Shown: positions 26,182 through 36,027 of the stretch, in pieces
How the letters are laid out: each line of letters starts with the position of its first letter
Position numbering within the stretch: the first letter of the stretch is position 1
Assembly: GCF_900109775.1 (NCBI RefSeq)
Contig: NZ_FOAX01000001.1
Location: forward strand, 248,001 to 312,000
Direction: 5' to 3'
DNA length: 64,000 bases
From: Pseudoxanthomonas sp. GM95
Lineage (GTDB): Bacteria > Pseudomonadota > Gammaproteobacteria > Xanthomonadales > Xanthomonadaceae
Translations under genes and position numbers: made by a program
The notes under the pieces: generated by a model
The model's database searches: none
Seen by the model: the letters and a program-made list of their open reading frames with translations, nothing else
Told to the model about the DNA's origin: nothing

Positions 26182-28077
26182 TCAGCGTGCCACGGCGGAG
26201 AGCAGGGTCTGGAACAGGGTGTCGGCGGTCTTGAGTACCTGCGCGGCCGCCTGGTAGGCCTGCTGGAACTTCATCATGTCGGCGGCTTCTTCATCGAGGT
26301 TGACGCCGCTGACCGACTCGCGCTCGGCGGTGACCTGCGCGTCGATGGCCTGCTGCGCCTCCAGGCTCAACTGAGCGTGGCTGGCCTCGGTGCCGGCCTT
26401 GGCGGTGAGCTGGCTCATGGCCATCGTCAGCGACTGGGTGCCGCCGCTGAGCACCTGCTTGCTGTCCAGCGTGGAGAACAGCTGCGCGTTGGCATTGCTG
26501 GACGAGCGCGCCGGGGTCTTGCCCAGGCTGAAGCTGTCGCCGGCGCTGGGCGTGCCGCTGAGCGTGATCGACCAGCCGGTCGCCGGATCGATGATCGCGC
26601 CGCCGGCGGTGTAGGTCTGCGGCGTGCCGCCGTTGATGGTGTAGGTGCTGTCGTCGATGAACTCGATCGATGCGCCGGCGAACGACGCGAACGCCGTCGC
26701 ATTGGTCACCGAGGTGGAGGCCACCGCCGCGTTGCCCAGGTTGGTCGTGGTCGCGCTGGCGCTCATCGCGCCGGCTGCGGCAATCGTGGTCGGGTCGGTC
26801 AGCAGCACCGAGAGGCTGCCGGCCGCGCCGGTGGTCGGGCGCACGGTGAACTTGTCGCCCACCGCCGCGCTTCCGGACAGCACCAGGGACACGCCATCGA
26901 CCTGGAAGGGATTGGCCGCCGAGCCATCGCCGCTCATCGGCACCACCGCGCCGGTGTCGGCGCGCTGCGCGGTCCAGCCGCTGGCGCTGTAGCGCAGCAC
27001 GACATCGCTGTTGGTGAGCTTGGAGACATCGCTGGCTGAGGCGGTGATGCCGGCCGTGCCGGTGTTGCCGCTGTTGCTGACCACGGCCGGGGCGGCGATC
27101 TTGAACAGATCCGTGCCCACGTCGCCGTTGTAGTCCACGCCGCTGGCCTGGGCCTGGTTGAAGGTCATCGCCACGCTGGTGGCCAGGCGGCCGAGTTCGG
27201 CACGGGCCGGATCCAGCACGCTGGTGCGGAACTGCAGCAGGCCGCCCAGTTCGCCGGAGATCGACGAATCGGGCAGCCGCACCGGCGTGCCGTTGCCGGT
27301 GTCCAGGCCCACCTGCGAGCGCTCGGGGCGATCGGGGTCCTGCAACGCGGTCAGCGTGTTGGCCTTGGCGCCCACCACCAACGGCTGGCCGCCGATCGTG
27401 AACACATTGAGCGAGCCGTCGCTCTGGGCGACCGTGGTCGCGCCGATCAGCGTGGCCAGCTTGGTGATGCGCAGGTCGCGCGCGTCCAGCAGCTCGGCCG
27501 AGGCGTTGCCGCCGGCCGAGGAGATCGACTTGTTGAGGTCGGCGATTTCCGTGGACAGCTGATTAACGTCGCCGATCTTGTTCTTGAGGTTCTCGTTGGT
27601 CTCGTCGTCGATCGTGGACAGCTGGTTGTCCAGCGAGTTGAAACGGCTGGCCAGCGACTTGGCCGCGGCCAGCAGCGCATCGCGCGCACTGGTGCTGGTC
27701 GGATCGCTGGAGACGCCGCGCGCGGCGGTGAAGAAGGCCGACATCGGCGTGGACAGGCCGGTGGCCGAATCGGACAGCAGCGAATCTACGCGCCCGGCCA
27801 TCGAGGACAGGCTGGTCAGGCGGCCGACTTCGCCGCTGCTGTCCACCTGACGGGCGAACACCAGGCCATCGGCCAGGCGCTGCAGCGAGGCCACGTCCAC
27901 GCCCTGGCCGTTGTAGCCCACACCCGAGGCGATGTTGCTGCCGATGCGCGCGGCCAGGTCCACGCGCTGGCGGCTGTAGCCCTCGGTGGTGGCGTTGGCG
28001 ACGTTGTTGCTGACAGTGCCGAGCGCGCGCTGGAACGCCAGCAGCGCGGAACTTCCCGTGGAGAGCAGGCTGGTCAT
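26182..28077 (-). CDS. flgK: FlgK, hook-associated protein 1
   Basis: FlgK is the first hook-filament junction protein. The 631-residue product begins with the rod/hook-type helix (TGSSALLAFQRALGTVSNNV, then NATTEGYSRQRVDLAA) and ends with the matching C-terminal helix (SGVNLDEEAADMMKFQQAYQ, then VLKTADTLFQTLLSAV). The middle is Ala/Ser/Thr-rich and variable. It starts 10 bases after the flgJ stop. Length is in the usual range. Confidence 0.97.
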   Translation of the reverse strand: MTSLLSTGSSALLAFQRALGTVSNNVANATTEGYSRQRVDLAARIGSNIASGVGYNGQGVDVASLQRLADGLVFARQVDSSGEVGRLTSLSSMAGRVDSLLSDSATGLSTPMSAFFTAARGVSSDPTSTSARDALLAAAKSLASRFNSLDNQLSTIDDETNENLKNKIGDVNQLSTEIADLNKSISSAGGNASAELLDARDLRITKLATLIGATTVAQSDGSLNVFTIGGQPLVVGAKANTLTALQDPDRPERSQVGLDTGNGTPVRLPDSSISGELGGLLQFRTSVLDPARAELGRLATSVAMTFNQAQASGVDYNGDVGTDLFKIAAPAVVSNSGNTGTAGITASASDVSKLTNSDVVLRYSASGWTAQRADTGAVVPMSGDGSAANPFQVDGVSLVLSGSAAVGDKFTVRPTTGAAGSLSVLLTDPTTIAAAGAMSASATTTNLGNAAVASTSVTNATAFASFAGASIEFIDDSTYTINGGTPQTYTAGGAIIDPATGWSITLSGTPSAGDSFSLGKTPARSSSNANAQLFSTLDSKQVLSGGTQSLTMAMSQLTAKAGTEASHAQLSLEAQQAIDAQVTAERESVSGVNLDEEAADMMKFQQAYQAAAQVLKTADTLFQTLLSAVAR

Positions 28078-28087
28078 CGTCTAATCC

Positions 28088-29272
28088 TCAGTAGCTCGCC
28101 ACGGCGCGGTAGCGGTTGCCCAGCGCGGCGAACATCGCGCTGGTGTCGACATTCGCGCCGGAGACGGCGTTGGTGGCCGGTGCGGCACTGGCCAGGCGGG
28201 CATCGCTGCCGTAGCTGCCCAGCGCGCTGTTGCCCGGCAGGTTGGCCAGGGCACGGCTGATGGTGGCGCCGTTGGCGATCGCGGTCAGCTTGGAGGCGTA
28301 GTGCGGATCGGTGGCGTAGCCGGCGCGCTGCAGTGCGGTGGCGAAGCGGTGCGTGTCCTGGCCGGTGCCGCGCGCGGCGGCGTAGCGGTCGTTGCCCAGC
28401 AGCCGGGTGTAGTCGGCGAAGCTGTCGGCGGCCGAGCCATAGGCGCGGAAGTTGGCACGTTCGGCATGGCGCACGCCGTTGGTGTATTCGGTGGTGGCGA
28501 CGTTGACGCTGTCGCCGTCCCAGCTGCTGCCGGCCTTGATGCCGAACAGGTTGTTGGAGGTCACGCCCTGCTTGCCGGCCAGGCGACGGCCCCAGCCGGT
28601 TTCCAGCGCGGCCTGGGCGACCAGCGCCTTGGCCGGCACGCCCAGGGCTTCGGCGGCTTTCTGCGCGTGCGGCCAGATCGACTGGACGAAGGCTTCCGGG
28701 CTGCTGCAGTCCAGCTGACAGTCGCTCAGGTCGAGTTCCTGCGGCGCCTGCGGCATCGCCATCGCCGGCATCGCCTGCAGCGACACGCCGGCGCTGGACG
28801 AGGCCAGCGACAGGCTGCCGCCGGTGGCCACCGGCACTGCGCCATTGGCGCTGGTCGGCGCGCGCAGCGGCAGCTGGCTGGTGGTGAACGGGAACGCGGT
28901 GCCCGAGGTGCTCTGCGGGCGCAGCGGCATCGGCGCGCCGGTATTCGAATGGGCCGAAGGCAGCGTGGTGTCCAACGCCTTCGTGTCCTGCGCACCGCCG
29001 TTGTCGCGGCTCAGCTGCTTTTCGATGACCGAGGACAGACCCAGGCCGCGGCCCTTGGTCAGTTCCTTGGCCAGCTGCTGGTCGTACATGTCGCGATAGG
29101 TGGTGTCGTTGCCACCCAGCGGATCGCCGCCGGTGGTGCTACGCATCGACTTGACCAGCATTGAGGCGAACTGGGTCTCCAGCTCTTTCGAGGCTTTCTT
29201 GATCTGCTCGGGCGAAGCCGTAGTCGACTTGCTCAACGAGAGTGCAGTGGTGCCGGGCAGCTGCATGGTCAT
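28088..29272 (-). CDS. flgJ: FlgJ, rod-capping protein with peptidoglycan hydrolase domain
   Basis: FlgJ caps the growing rod and cuts peptidoglycan for it. The 394-residue product has the N-terminal rod-binding domain (about 20-90; ELETQFASMLVKSMRSTTGG, YRDMYDQQLAKELTKGRGLG), a Ser/Thr/Pro linker at about 95-180, and a C-terminal glucosaminidase-type domain with AALETGWGRR (putative catalytic Glu224) and NLFGIKAGSSWDGDSV. A 55-residue extension follows the enzyme domain. It is the first gene after a sigma-54-type promoter. Confidence 0.96.
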   Translation of the reverse strand: MTMQLPGTTALSLSKSTTASPEQIKKASKELETQFASMLVKSMRSTTGGDPLGGNDTTYRDMYDQQLAKELTKGRGLGLSSVIEKQLSRDNGGAQDTKALDTTLPSAHSNTGAPMPLRPQSTSGTAFPFTTSQLPLRAPTSANGAVPVATGGSLSLASSSAGVSLQAMPAMAMPQAPQELDLSDCQLDCSSPEAFVQSIWPHAQKAAEALGVPAKALVAQAALETGWGRRLAGKQGVTSNNLFGIKAGSSWDGDSVNVATTEYTNGVRHAERANFRAYGSAADSFADYTRLLGNDRYAAARGTGQDTHRFATALQRAGYATDPHYASKLTAIANGATISRALANLPGNSALGSYGSDARLASAAPATNAVSGANVDTSAMFAALGNRYRAVASY

Positions 29273-29321
29273 GACGGAAGGGCCGGGTGGCGGTGCGTTG
29301 AAAGGTGTGTGTCCTTCCTAG

Positions 29322-29336
29322 GCAAGTCCCGTGCCG
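29322..29336 (-). promoter_or_regulatory. Sigma-54-type promoter for flgJKL
   Basis: Minus strand CGGCACG-GGAC-TTGC, one mismatch to the RpoN consensus with GG-N10-GC intact. The predicted start near 29310 lies 38 bases before the flgJ ATG. Confidence 0.85.
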
Positions 29337-29387
29337 CGGCTTGTCGATTTCCCGTCACCGGCGGTGTTGGCGGCCCTTGAAACGCAA

Positions 29388-29419
29388 CGCCCCGCCGTTT
29401 CATGCGAAAGGGCGGGGCG
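29388..29419 (-). terminator. Hairpin after flgI, possible terminator
   Basis: A 9-bp perfect stem (CGCCCCGCC/GGCGGGGCG) with a 14-base loop, about 27 bases after the flgI stop on the minus strand. The following bases TTGCGTTT are only moderately T-rich. It separates flgHI from the flgJKL promoter. Confidence 0.5.
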
Positions 29420-29445
29420 GGTCGAACGCACTGGGCGCAGAAGGG

Positions 29446-30561
29446 TTAGATGATTTCCAGCTCCGCCCGCAGGGCACCGGCGCGTTTGAGCGCTTCCAGG
29501 ATCGCGACCAGGTCGCCTGGGGCGGCGCCGACGGCGTTGACCGCGCGGACGATGGCTTCCAGCGAGGTGCCGCCCTGGAACATGAACATCTTGCCGCCCT
29601 CGCTGGTCGTGCTGATCGTGGACTGCGGCACCACCGCGGTCTGGCCGCCGCGCGAGAACGCCTCGGGCTGGCTGACCAGGTTGTTCTCGCTGATCGAGAC
29701 GGTGAGCGAGCCATGCGACACCGCCGCCGGCAGCACCGAGATGTTGCCGCCCATCACCACCGTGCCGGTGCGCGCATTGACCACCACCTTGGCCGCGGCC
29801 GCGCCGGGGCTGACGTCCAGCGATTCCAGCTGGGCCATGAAGCCGATGCGGTTGTTGCCGGGTGCGGCGACCTGGATGGTCACCGGGTCCACGGCCTGGG
29901 CACGGCCCTCGCCGAAGGTGCGGTTGACCGCATCGACGATCCGCGAGGCGGTAGTGAAGTCGGCCTCGTGCAGGTTCAGGGTGACCACGCCGTTGTCAGC
30001 GCCGCCGCCGGGCGCGGCGCGCTCGACCGTGGCGCCGTTGGGGATGCTGCCGCCGTTGGGCGCGTTGACCGAGATCTTGGAGCCGTCCTTGCCCGAGGCG
30101 CCGAAGCCGCTGACCACCAGCGTGCCCTGGGCGATCGCGTAGATCTGGCCGTCGGCACCGCGCAGCGGCGCCATCAGCAGCGCACCGCCGCGCAGCGAGC
30201 CGGCGTTGCCGATCGAGGACACGGTGACGTCAATGGTCTGGCCGGGCTTGGAATACGGCGGCAGTTCGGCCTGGATGGCCACCGCGGCGACGTTCTTCAG
30301 CTGCGGATTGGTGCCCGGCGGGATGGTCACGCCCAGCTGGTCGAGCATGGTCTTCAGGCTCTGCACCGTGAAGGGCGTCTGGCTGGTGCGGTCGCCGCTG
30401 CCATCCAGGCCGACCACCAGGCCGTAGCCGACGAGCTGGTTGCCGCGGACGCCGGCCACCTGGGCCAGGTCCTTGATGCGTTCGGCCTGGGCCGGTGCGG
30501 AAGCCAGCGTGGCCAGGGCCAGCGAGGCGGCCACGAGGGAACGGAAGAAGGTCGCGCGCAT
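29446..30561 (-). CDS. flgI: FlgI, flagellar P-ring protein
   Basis: FlgI forms the periplasmic P ring round the rod. The 371-residue precursor has a signal peptide (cleavage probably after ASAPAQA near residue 27) followed by the FlgI core [20 protein letters not shown], then [19 protein letters not shown] and [20 protein letters not shown]. It ends in the typical [15 protein letters not shown]. It follows flgH after 11 bases. Confidence 0.98.
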   Translation of the reverse strand: MRATFFRSLVAASLALATLASAPAQAERIKDLAQVAGVRGNQLVGYGLVVGLDGSGDRTSQTPFTVQSLKTMLDQLGVTIPPGTNPQLKNVAAVAIQAELPPYSKPGQTIDVTVSSIGNAGSLRGGALLMAPLRGADGQIYAIAQGTLVVSGFGASGKDGSKISVNAPNGGSIPNGATVERAAPGGGADNGVVTLNLHEADFTTASRIVDAVNRTFGEGRAQAVDPVTIQVAAPGNNRIGFMAQLESLDVSPGAAAAKVVVNARTGTVVMGGNISVLPAAVSHGSLTVSISENNLVSQPEAFSRGGQTAVVPQSTISTTSEGGKMFMFQGGTSLEAIVRAVNAVGAAPGDLVAILEALKRAGALRAELEII

Positions 30562-30572
30562 GATGGCGATGC

Positions 30573-31358
30573 TCAGTACGGTGCAGCGGCGGAGTTGAAG
30601 AAGCGGCCCAGCCAGCCCATGGCGTTGGAACGCGCCACGGCGCCGCGGCCGCCATAGACGATCTGCGCGTTGCCCACGCGATCGGAGGTGACGCGGTTGT
30701 CCGGGCCGATGTCGGCGATGCGGACGATGCCCTGCACCTGCACCAGCTCGTCGCCCTGGTTCAGGCGCAGCTGCTTCTGGCCGGACACGCGGATGTTGCC
30801 GTTGCCCAGGCGCTCGACCACGGTCACGGTCACATCGCCATCCAGCGAGTTGCTCTGCTGGGTGTCGCCGGCGCCGTTGAAGCCGCGCTTGGCGTCCACT
30901 TCGGCCTGCAGCAGGTTCTTGCCGTTATAGGTGATGCTCTGGCCCAGGACGGTCGGCGCGCCCATGGCGATCGACGAATCCTTGCTGATGCCCGTCTTGG
31001 CGTTGGACTTGGCGCTGGTGCTTTCCACCAAAACGATCGTCAGCAGGTCGCCGACCTCGCGTGCCTTGTTGTCCTGGAACAGGCGGATGCCGCGATTGCC
31101 GCTGCCATCGGAGGCGCTGGCGAAGATCGAGCCGCCGCCGTCGCCCACGCCCGGCCGCGCGTAACCCTGCGCCACCGCGCCGGGCTGGGCCTGGCTGGAA
31201 GCGGGCTGCGCGTAGCCGGGCGGGACCGGCTGCGGCGGCACCACGCCGTTGGGCGCGGGCGGCTGTTCGGCGAAGGGACGCACATCGCCCATGACGGTGG
31301 CGCAGCCGGAGAGCGCCCCGAGGCAGGCAATGACAGCGGTGGCAAGGACGATGCGCAT
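30573..31358 (-). CDS. flgH: FlgH, flagellar L-ring lipoprotein
   Basis: FlgH forms the outer-membrane L ring. The 261-residue precursor starts with a lipoprotein signal ([18 protein letters not shown], lipidation Cys19). A Pro/Gln/Ala-rich linker follows (about 30-80), then the FlgH core: [60 protein letters not shown] chose the ATG at 31358 because it opens directly on the signal peptide; an in-frame GTG at 31367 overlapping the flgG stop would add three residues. Confidence 0.96.
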   Translation of the reverse strand: MRIVLATAVIACLGALSGCATVMGDVRPFAEQPPAPNGVVPPQPVPPGYAQPASSQAQPGAVAQGYARPGVGDGGGSIFASASDGSGNRGIRLFQDNKAREVGDLLTIVLVESTSAKSNAKTGISKDSSIAMGAPTVLGQSITYNGKNLLQAEVDAKRGFNGAGDTQQSNSLDGDVTVTVVERLGNGNIRVSGQKQLRLNQGDELVQVQGIVRIADIGPDNRVTSDRVGNAQIVYGGRGAVARSNAMGWLGRFFNSAAAPY

Positions 31359-31363
31359 GGCGA

Positions 31364-32149
31364 TCACAGGTTCTGGTTGAGGAAGCCCAGCATCGAATCG
31401 ACGGTGCTGATGGCCTTGGCGTTGGTTTCGTAGGCGCGCTGGGTTTCGATCATCGAGACCAGCTCTTCGACGCTGTTGACGTTGGAGCTTTCCAGCGAGC
31501 CTTGGATCAGCAGGCCGGCGCCGCTTTCGCCCGGGGCGCCGGTCTGGGCCGGGCCGGAGGCGCCGGTTTCCGAGTACAGGTTGCCGCCCATCGCATGCAG
31601 GCCCGGCGGATTGACGAAATCGGTGATGGTCAGCTGGCCGACCTGGGTGGCCGCGGCCTGGCCCTGCAGCTGGACGCTGACGGTGCCGTCGCTGCCGATG
31701 GTGATGCTCTGCGCGCCCTCGGGGATCTGCAGGCCCGGCTGCACCGGATAGCCTTCGTTGGTGACCAGCTCGTTCTCGGCGTTGACCTGGAAGGCGCCGT
31801 CGCGGGTGTAGGCGCTGCTGCCGTCCGGCATCAGCACTTCGAAGAAGCCGCGGCCGTTGATCGCCACGTCCAGCGCGTTGCCGGTCTGGCTCAGGTTGCC
31901 CTGCACGAACGACTTGGCCGTGGTGGCCACGCGCACGCCGGTGCCGGTTTCCATGCCCGAGGGCAGCATCGTCTGCTCGGAGGTCGCACCGCCGGGCTGG
32001 CGCTGGGTCTGGTACAGCAGGTCCTCGAAATTGGCACGGTCGCGCTTGAAGCCGGTCGTGTTGATGTTGGCGAGGTTGTTGGAAATGACCGCCATGCGCG
32101 TCTGCTGCGCGTCGAGGCCGGTCTTGGCAATCCAGAGCGCCTGGGTCAT
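31364..32149 (-). CDS. flgG: FlgG, distal rod protein
   Basis: FlgG builds the distal rod. The 261-residue protein begins [20 protein letters not shown] with the conserved [20 protein letters not shown] motif, contains [24 protein letters not shown] central sequence (here [20 protein letters not shown]) and ends with the typical [20 protein letters not shown] helix. It lies 31 bases after flgF. Confidence 0.98.
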   Translation of the reverse strand: MTQALWIAKTGLDAQQTRMAVISNNLANINTTGFKRDRANFEDLLYQTQRQPGGATSEQTMLPSGMETGTGVRVATTAKSFVQGNLSQTGNALDVAINGRGFFEVLMPDGSSAYTRDGAFQVNAENELVTNEGYPVQPGLQIPEGAQSITIGSDGTVSVQLQGQAAATQVGQLTITDFVNPPGLHAMGGNLYSETGASGPAQTGAPGESGAGLLIQGSLESSNVNSVEELVSMIETQRAYETNAKAISTVDSMLGFLNQNL

Positions 32150-32180
32150 GGCGGTTCTCCGTCAGGAAAAGGTCAAGGAA

Positions 32181-32927
32181 TCAACGCGAGGACAACAACG
32201 AGTTGGAGCTCTGCGCGGTTTCATCACCGCTGTGCAAGACGCGTACCTGCATCTCGAACTGGCGCGCCAGCTCGATCATCGACACCAGCGCGCCGGTCGC
32301 ATCGACGTTGCTGCTTTCCAGCACGCCGGTGGACAGGGCCGCGCCGGTGGCCGGCGTCGGCGCCGGCGCGCCTGGCGCCTGGCGCATCAGGCTGTCTTCG
32401 CCGCGCACCAAGTTGGCGGTGCTGGTCTGGACCACCTGCAGGCGGCCGATCTGGGTCATGGATGAAGCCGGCGAGCCCTGCGGGATCACCGAGATCGTGC
32501 CGTCGGCGCCGATGTCCATGCCATCGTTGGGCGGGATCACCATCGGTGCGCCGCCGGCATCCAGCAGCTGCAGGCCTGACGAGGTGGTGAGCAGGCCGTT
32601 CTGGGTGATTTTGAGGTCGCCGGCGCGGGTGTAGGCGGTGCCGCCGTTCTTGTCCTGCACGGCGAACCAGTTGCCTGGGTTCAGGGCCACGTCCAGCGGG
32701 TTGCCCGTGGTGCTGAGCGATCCGCTGGCGTCGGAGACGCCGACCATGCGTTCGGCCGTGGCCACGCGCGAGGCCAGCCCGTTGCCGGTCACCGGCATGG
32801 CCTGGGTCGCGCTCAAGGTGGCCTGGAAGCCGACCGTGTTGGCGTTGGCCAGGTTGTGCGAATTGGTGGCCTGCGCCTTCAGCGTGGCGCTGGCGCCGGT
32901 CATGGCGATGTAGAGGGCTCTGTCCAT
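32181..32927 (-). CDS. flgF: FlgF, proximal rod protein
   Basis: FlgF is a proximal rod subunit. The 248-residue protein begins MDRALYIAMTGASATLKAQA with the rod signature SHNLANANTVGFQA, and ends with a GALVSMIELARQFEMQVRVL helix. I chose the ATG at 32927 because MDRALY is the standard FlgF start; a GTG three codons upstream is less likely. The sigma-54-type site just upstream predicts a transcript start only about one base before this ATG. Confidence 0.96.
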   Translation of the reverse strand: MDRALYIAMTGASATLKAQATNSHNLANANTVGFQATLSATQAMPVTGNGLASRVATAERMVGVSDASGSLSTTGNPLDVALNPGNWFAVQDKNGGTAYTRAGDLKITQNGLLTTSSGLQLLDAGGAPMVIPPNDGMDIGADGTISVIPQGSPASSMTQIGRLQVVQTSTANLVRGEDSLMRQAPGAPAPTPATGAALSTGVLESSNVDATGALVSMIELARQFEMQVRVLHSGDETAQSSNSLLSSR

Positions 32928-32939
32928 GCCCAACACCCT

Positions 32940-32954
32940 GCAAGTGCCGTGCCG
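32940..32954 (-). promoter_or_regulatory. Sigma-54-type promoter for flgFGHI
   Basis: Minus strand CGGCACG-GCAC-TTGC (followed by A), with GG-N10-GC intact. Twelve bases downstream of the -12 cytosine falls at about 32928, right beside the flgF ATG, so the transcript would be essentially leaderless unless the true start is shifted. Confidence 0.72.
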
Positions 32955-33008
32955 CGGCGCCCCAAAAGGAAAGCGCCGGCACGGGGCCGGCGCTTTCAGG
33001 TTGCTTCT

Positions 33009-33150
33009 GCCCCCGCCCTTGCGAAGCAGGGGGAGCTCGAAGTCGCGTCCTAGCGACTGAGGGGGAGGGGCTGGCTTTTCGCTTTTGCCGCGAACAGCAC
33101 CCCACCCCGACCCTCTCCTCCGCGCTACGCGCGCAAGGGAGGGAGTTACA
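33009..33150. repeat. Palindromic GC-rich repeat, copy C (between flgE and flgF)
   Basis: This region is related to the repeats beside the DUF559 gene: it contains CCCCCGCCCTTGCGAAGCAGGGGG, GGGGGAGGGGCTGGCTTTTCGC and, further on, ACCCTCTCC with CAAGGGAGGGAG. The order of parts differs from copies A and B, so it looks rearranged. It ends 8 bases from the flgE stop codon on the minus strand and may terminate or attenuate the flgBCDE transcript. Confidence 0.7.
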
Positions 33151-33157
33151 TCAGCGA

Positions 33158-34378
33158 TTACCGCAGGTTGATGATCGTCTGGGTGATCTGGTCCTGGGTC
33201 TGGATCATCTGCGCGTTGGCCTGGAAGTTGCGCTGGGCGCTGATCATGTTCACCAGCTCGGCGGTCTGGTCGACGTTGGAGGCTTCCAGCGCGCCGCCCT
33301 GGATCAGGCCGAACTTGGATGTGCCCGGTGCGCCGCGCAGCGCCTGGCCCGAGGCGTAGGTCTCGGAGAACGAGTTGTCGCCGTTCTGCTGCAGGCCCTG
33401 TGGGTTGGCGAACATGGTCATGGCGACCTGGCCGATCGACTTGGTTACGCCGTTGGAATAGCTGGCCTGGACCACGCCTTCGGCCGAGACCGAGATGCTG
33501 GACAGGCTGCCGGTGCCATAGCCGTCCTGGTTCAGGGCCGACACCGCGAACTTCTGGCCGTACTGGCTGGAGGTGCCCAGGTCGACAGTGAGGGCCATCG
33601 GGCCGGCGCCGCCCGGCGGGGTATAGGCCGGCAGGGCGATGTCGCCACCGACCGGGCTCACCAGCGCGCCGGCCGAGTCATAGGTCAGGGTCTGCGGGGT
33701 GCCCACGTCATTGCCGTCGATCTGGGTCTGGACGGTCCACTCGTTGTCGTTGGCGGTCTTGGTGAAGTACAGCGACTGGCTGTGCGAGGCGCCCAGCGAG
33801 TCGTACACCGTCAGCGAGGTGGTGTGGTTGTAGGTGGTCGGGTCGGCCGCGTTGAACGGGCTGTTGGTCGGCACCGTCGCGTTGCCCGGCAGGGTCACGC
33901 TGGCCTGGACGCTGGTGGACACCTTGGGCGCGGCATCGCCGGTGGCCAGCTGGATGTCGGTCATCTTGCCGGTGTTGAAAGTGGTGCCATCGGCATTGGG
34001 CTGGAACACCTGCAGGCGCTGGCCCGACGGATTGACCACATAGCCCTGCGAATCGGTGCTGAAGTTGCCGGCGCGCGAGTAGACCGTGCTGCCGTTGTTG
34101 GACAGGGTGAAGAAGCCTTCGCCCGAGACCGCCATGTCCAGCGCGTTGCCGGTGAAATCGATGTTGCCCTGGGTGAACTGCTGGGCCACGCGCTGCAGGC
34201 GCGCGCCGGCGCCGGTGGCGTTGCTGGCCAGGCCGTAGGCCGACACGGCGAACACGTCGCCGAACTCGGCGCGGCTGGTCTTGAAGCCGGTGGTGTTGGA
34301 GTTGGCGATGTTGTTGGAAACGACGTTCAGGTCGGACGAGGCGGCGTTCATGCCGCTCAGGGAAATGCGGAAGCTCAT
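33158..34378 (-). CDS. flgE: FlgE, flagellar hook protein
   Basis: FlgE polymerises into the hook. The 406-residue protein begins MSFRISLSGMNAASSDLNVV with NNIANSNTTGFKTSRAEFGD and FAVSAYGLASNATGAGAR. It has a Thr/Gly-rich middle and ends with the conserved AELVNMISAQRNFQANAQMI and QTIINLR. It follows flgD after 64 bases; no separate promoter was recognised. Confidence 0.98.
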   Translation of the reverse strand: MSFRISLSGMNAASSDLNVVSNNIANSNTTGFKTSRAEFGDVFAVSAYGLASNATGAGARLQRVAQQFTQGNIDFTGNALDMAVSGEGFFTLSNNGSTVYSRAGNFSTDSQGYVVNPSGQRLQVFQPNADGTTFNTGKMTDIQLATGDAAPKVSTSVQASVTLPGNATVPTNSPFNAADPTTYNHTTSLTVYDSLGASHSQSLYFTKTANDNEWTVQTQIDGNDVGTPQTLTYDSAGALVSPVGGDIALPAYTPPGGAGPMALTVDLGTSSQYGQKFAVSALNQDGYGTGSLSSISVSAEGVVQASYSNGVTKSIGQVAMTMFANPQGLQQNGDNSFSETYASGQALRGAPGTSKFGLIQGGALEASNVDQTAELVNMISAQRNFQANAQMIQTQDQITQTIINLR

Positions 34379-34442
34379 GGGAAGGTCTCCGTGAAAACGT
34401 GGCGGGACGTGCGGTTCGTGGAAGGGAAGGGCGGGTCAGGCC

Positions 34443-35126
34443 CTAGCTGACGCGGCGGATGGACGACAACGGGAACCCGCCCACGCCCGCAAGGTTCAGG
34501 GTGAGTCCGGAGGACTCGATCGAGACGCTGTCCACGTGCGCCAACACCCCGATCTCCAGGGAGGTGGCCTTGGACACGTCCGAGGCGGCGACTGAACCGG
34601 TCACCGCTTTGAGCGAATAGGTGCCAGAACCGGCGGCGGTGCCGCTGTCGGTCAGGCCATCCCAGTGGAAATTGGTCGCGCCGGCGCTGGTCGCATCGAC
34701 CTGCAGCGTGCGCACCACGGTGCCGTTGCTGTCGGTGATCTGCAGGGTCACCGGGCCGGAGGTGGCCGCGGTGATCTCCCCGTCCAGGCTGCCGCCGGCC
34801 GTATGGCTGATGGAGGAGGCCGTCACCATCGCGTCGTGGCCGACCAGCGAGGCCGCGCGCAGCGTCTGGTCCGATTCCATGACGCTGGCCATCGAGCCCA
34901 TCGCCGTCTGCATCTCCTCGATGCCCTGCACGGTGGAGAACTGCGCCAGCTGGCCCAGGAACTGCTGGCTGTCCAGCGGCTTGAGCGGGTCCTGGTTCTT
35001 CAGCTGCTCGGTCATCAGCTTGAGGAAGTCGGCCTGGCCGATCGCGCCGGTGGAGGCGGTCTTGGTCGTGGTGCTGGAACTGGTCAGGCCCAGCGAGGCG
35101 AGCTTGGTGGTATCGACGGTGGCCAT
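34443..35126 (-). CDS. flgD: FlgD, hook-capping (scaffold) protein
   Basis: FlgD is the temporary cap needed for hook assembly. The 227-residue protein has a flexible N terminus, the conserved block ADFLKLMTEQLKNQDPLKPL and FLGQLAQFSTVQGIEEMQTA, then a FlgD Tudor/FlgD-Ig region (TLQITDSNGTVVRTLQVD, FHWDGLTDSGTAAGSGTYSL). Family length and order are normal. Confidence 0.97.
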   Translation of the reverse strand: MATVDTTKLASLGLTSSSTTTKTASTGAIGQADFLKLMTEQLKNQDPLKPLDSQQFLGQLAQFSTVQGIEEMQTAMGSMASVMESDQTLRAASLVGHDAMVTASSISHTAGGSLDGEITAATSGPVTLQITDSNGTVVRTLQVDATSAGATNFHWDGLTDSGTAAGSGTYSLKAVTGSVAASDVSKATSLEIGVLAHVDSVSIESSGLTLNLAGVGGFPLSSIRRVS

Positions 35127-35178
35127 GGTCAGGCGGTCTCAGGTGGCGGTGCGGTCAATCGGGCGAGGGGGCGGGCCA

Positions 35179-35586
35179 TCAGCGGCCCATGTTCAGGGTG
35201 GCGGTCGCCGTTTCCTTGGCGCTGTTGAAGACCTCCACGTTGGCCTGGTAGCTGCGCGTGGCCGAGATCAGGTCGACCATCTGCGCCACCGGATCGATGT
35301 CCGGCGCGTACACGTAGCCATTGCCGTCGGCCAGCGGATTGCCGGGCTCGTAGCGCTTGATCGGCGCGGCGTTGGAGTCCTGCACCGCGGCCGTGCGCAC
35401 CCCGACCAGGGCCGGGTTGTTGCCGACCTGTTCGGTGGTGAAGACCGGCTGCTTGGCGCGGAAGACGGTATTGGGATCGCCGGACACCGAGTCGGCGTTG
35501 GCGAGGTTGGAGGCCACCGTGCTCAGGCGCACCGACTGGGCGTTCATCGCCGAACCGGCGACGTCGAAGATGGGCAGGTTGCTCAT
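35179..35586 (-). CDS. flgC: FlgC, proximal rod protein
   Basis: FlgC is a proximal rod subunit. The 135-residue protein begins MSNLPIFDVAGSAMNAQSVR with STVASNLANADSVSGDPNTV and ends with the rod helix AQMVDLISATRSYQANVEVF. It follows flgB after 13 bases. Confidence 0.98.
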   Translation of the reverse strand: MSNLPIFDVAGSAMNAQSVRLSTVASNLANADSVSGDPNTVFRAKQPVFTTEQVGNNPALVGVRTAAVQDSNAAPIKRYEPGNPLADGNGYVYAPDIDPVAQMVDLISATRSYQANVEVFNSAKETATATLNMGR

Positions 35587-35599
35587 GGCGATGCGTTCC

Positions 35600-35977
35600 T
35601 TACTGGCCGGTGATGGCGGTCAGCATCGACCGCACCTTGGATTCGACGAAGGACAGCGAGGCCTTGTATTCCAGCGTCGCCTGGGCGAACGCCGCGTTCT
35701 CGCGGTCGCCGTCCACGGTGTTGCCATCCAGGCTGGGCTGGCTGGACGGGCGGTAGAAGTGCGCCGCCGCGCTGGCCTGGCCGATCGCATTGCCGCCCTC
35801 CAACGCGTTGCCGCCGGCGCCGGGCGCCTGCAGGGCCGCGCTCAGGGCCGCATTGAAGTTCAGGTCCTGGGCCTGGTAGCCCGGGGTGTCGGCATTGGCG
35901 ATGTTGGCCGACAGCAACTGCAGCCGCTGCTCGCGGATGGCCAGCGCAGTGCCGTGGATACCAAGGAAATCGGACAT
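35600..35977 (-). CDS. flgB: FlgB, proximal rod protein
   Basis: FlgB starts the proximal rod. The 125-residue protein begins MSDFLGIHGTALAIREQRLQ with LLSANIANADTPGYQAQDLN and ends with ATLEYKASLSFVESKVRSML. It is the first gene of the flgBCDE operon, 24 bases behind the start predicted from a sigma-54-type promoter. Confidence 0.97.
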   Translation of the reverse strand: MSDFLGIHGTALAIREQRLQLLSANIANADTPGYQAQDLNFNAALSAALQAPGAGGNALEGGNAIGQASAAAHFYRPSSQPSLDGNTVDGDRENAAFAQATLEYKASLSFVESKVRSMLTAITGQ

Positions 35978-36012
35978 GGGACGCTCCGGGGAAAAGGTTC
36001 ACCCCCGACAAG

Positions 36013-36027
36013 GCAAGCGCCGTGCCA
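36013..36027 (-). promoter_or_regulatory. Sigma-54-type promoter for flgBCDE
   Basis: Minus strand TGGCACG-GCGC-TTGC, a full match to the RpoN consensus. The predicted start near 36001 gives a 24-base leader before the flgB ATG. Confidence 0.9.
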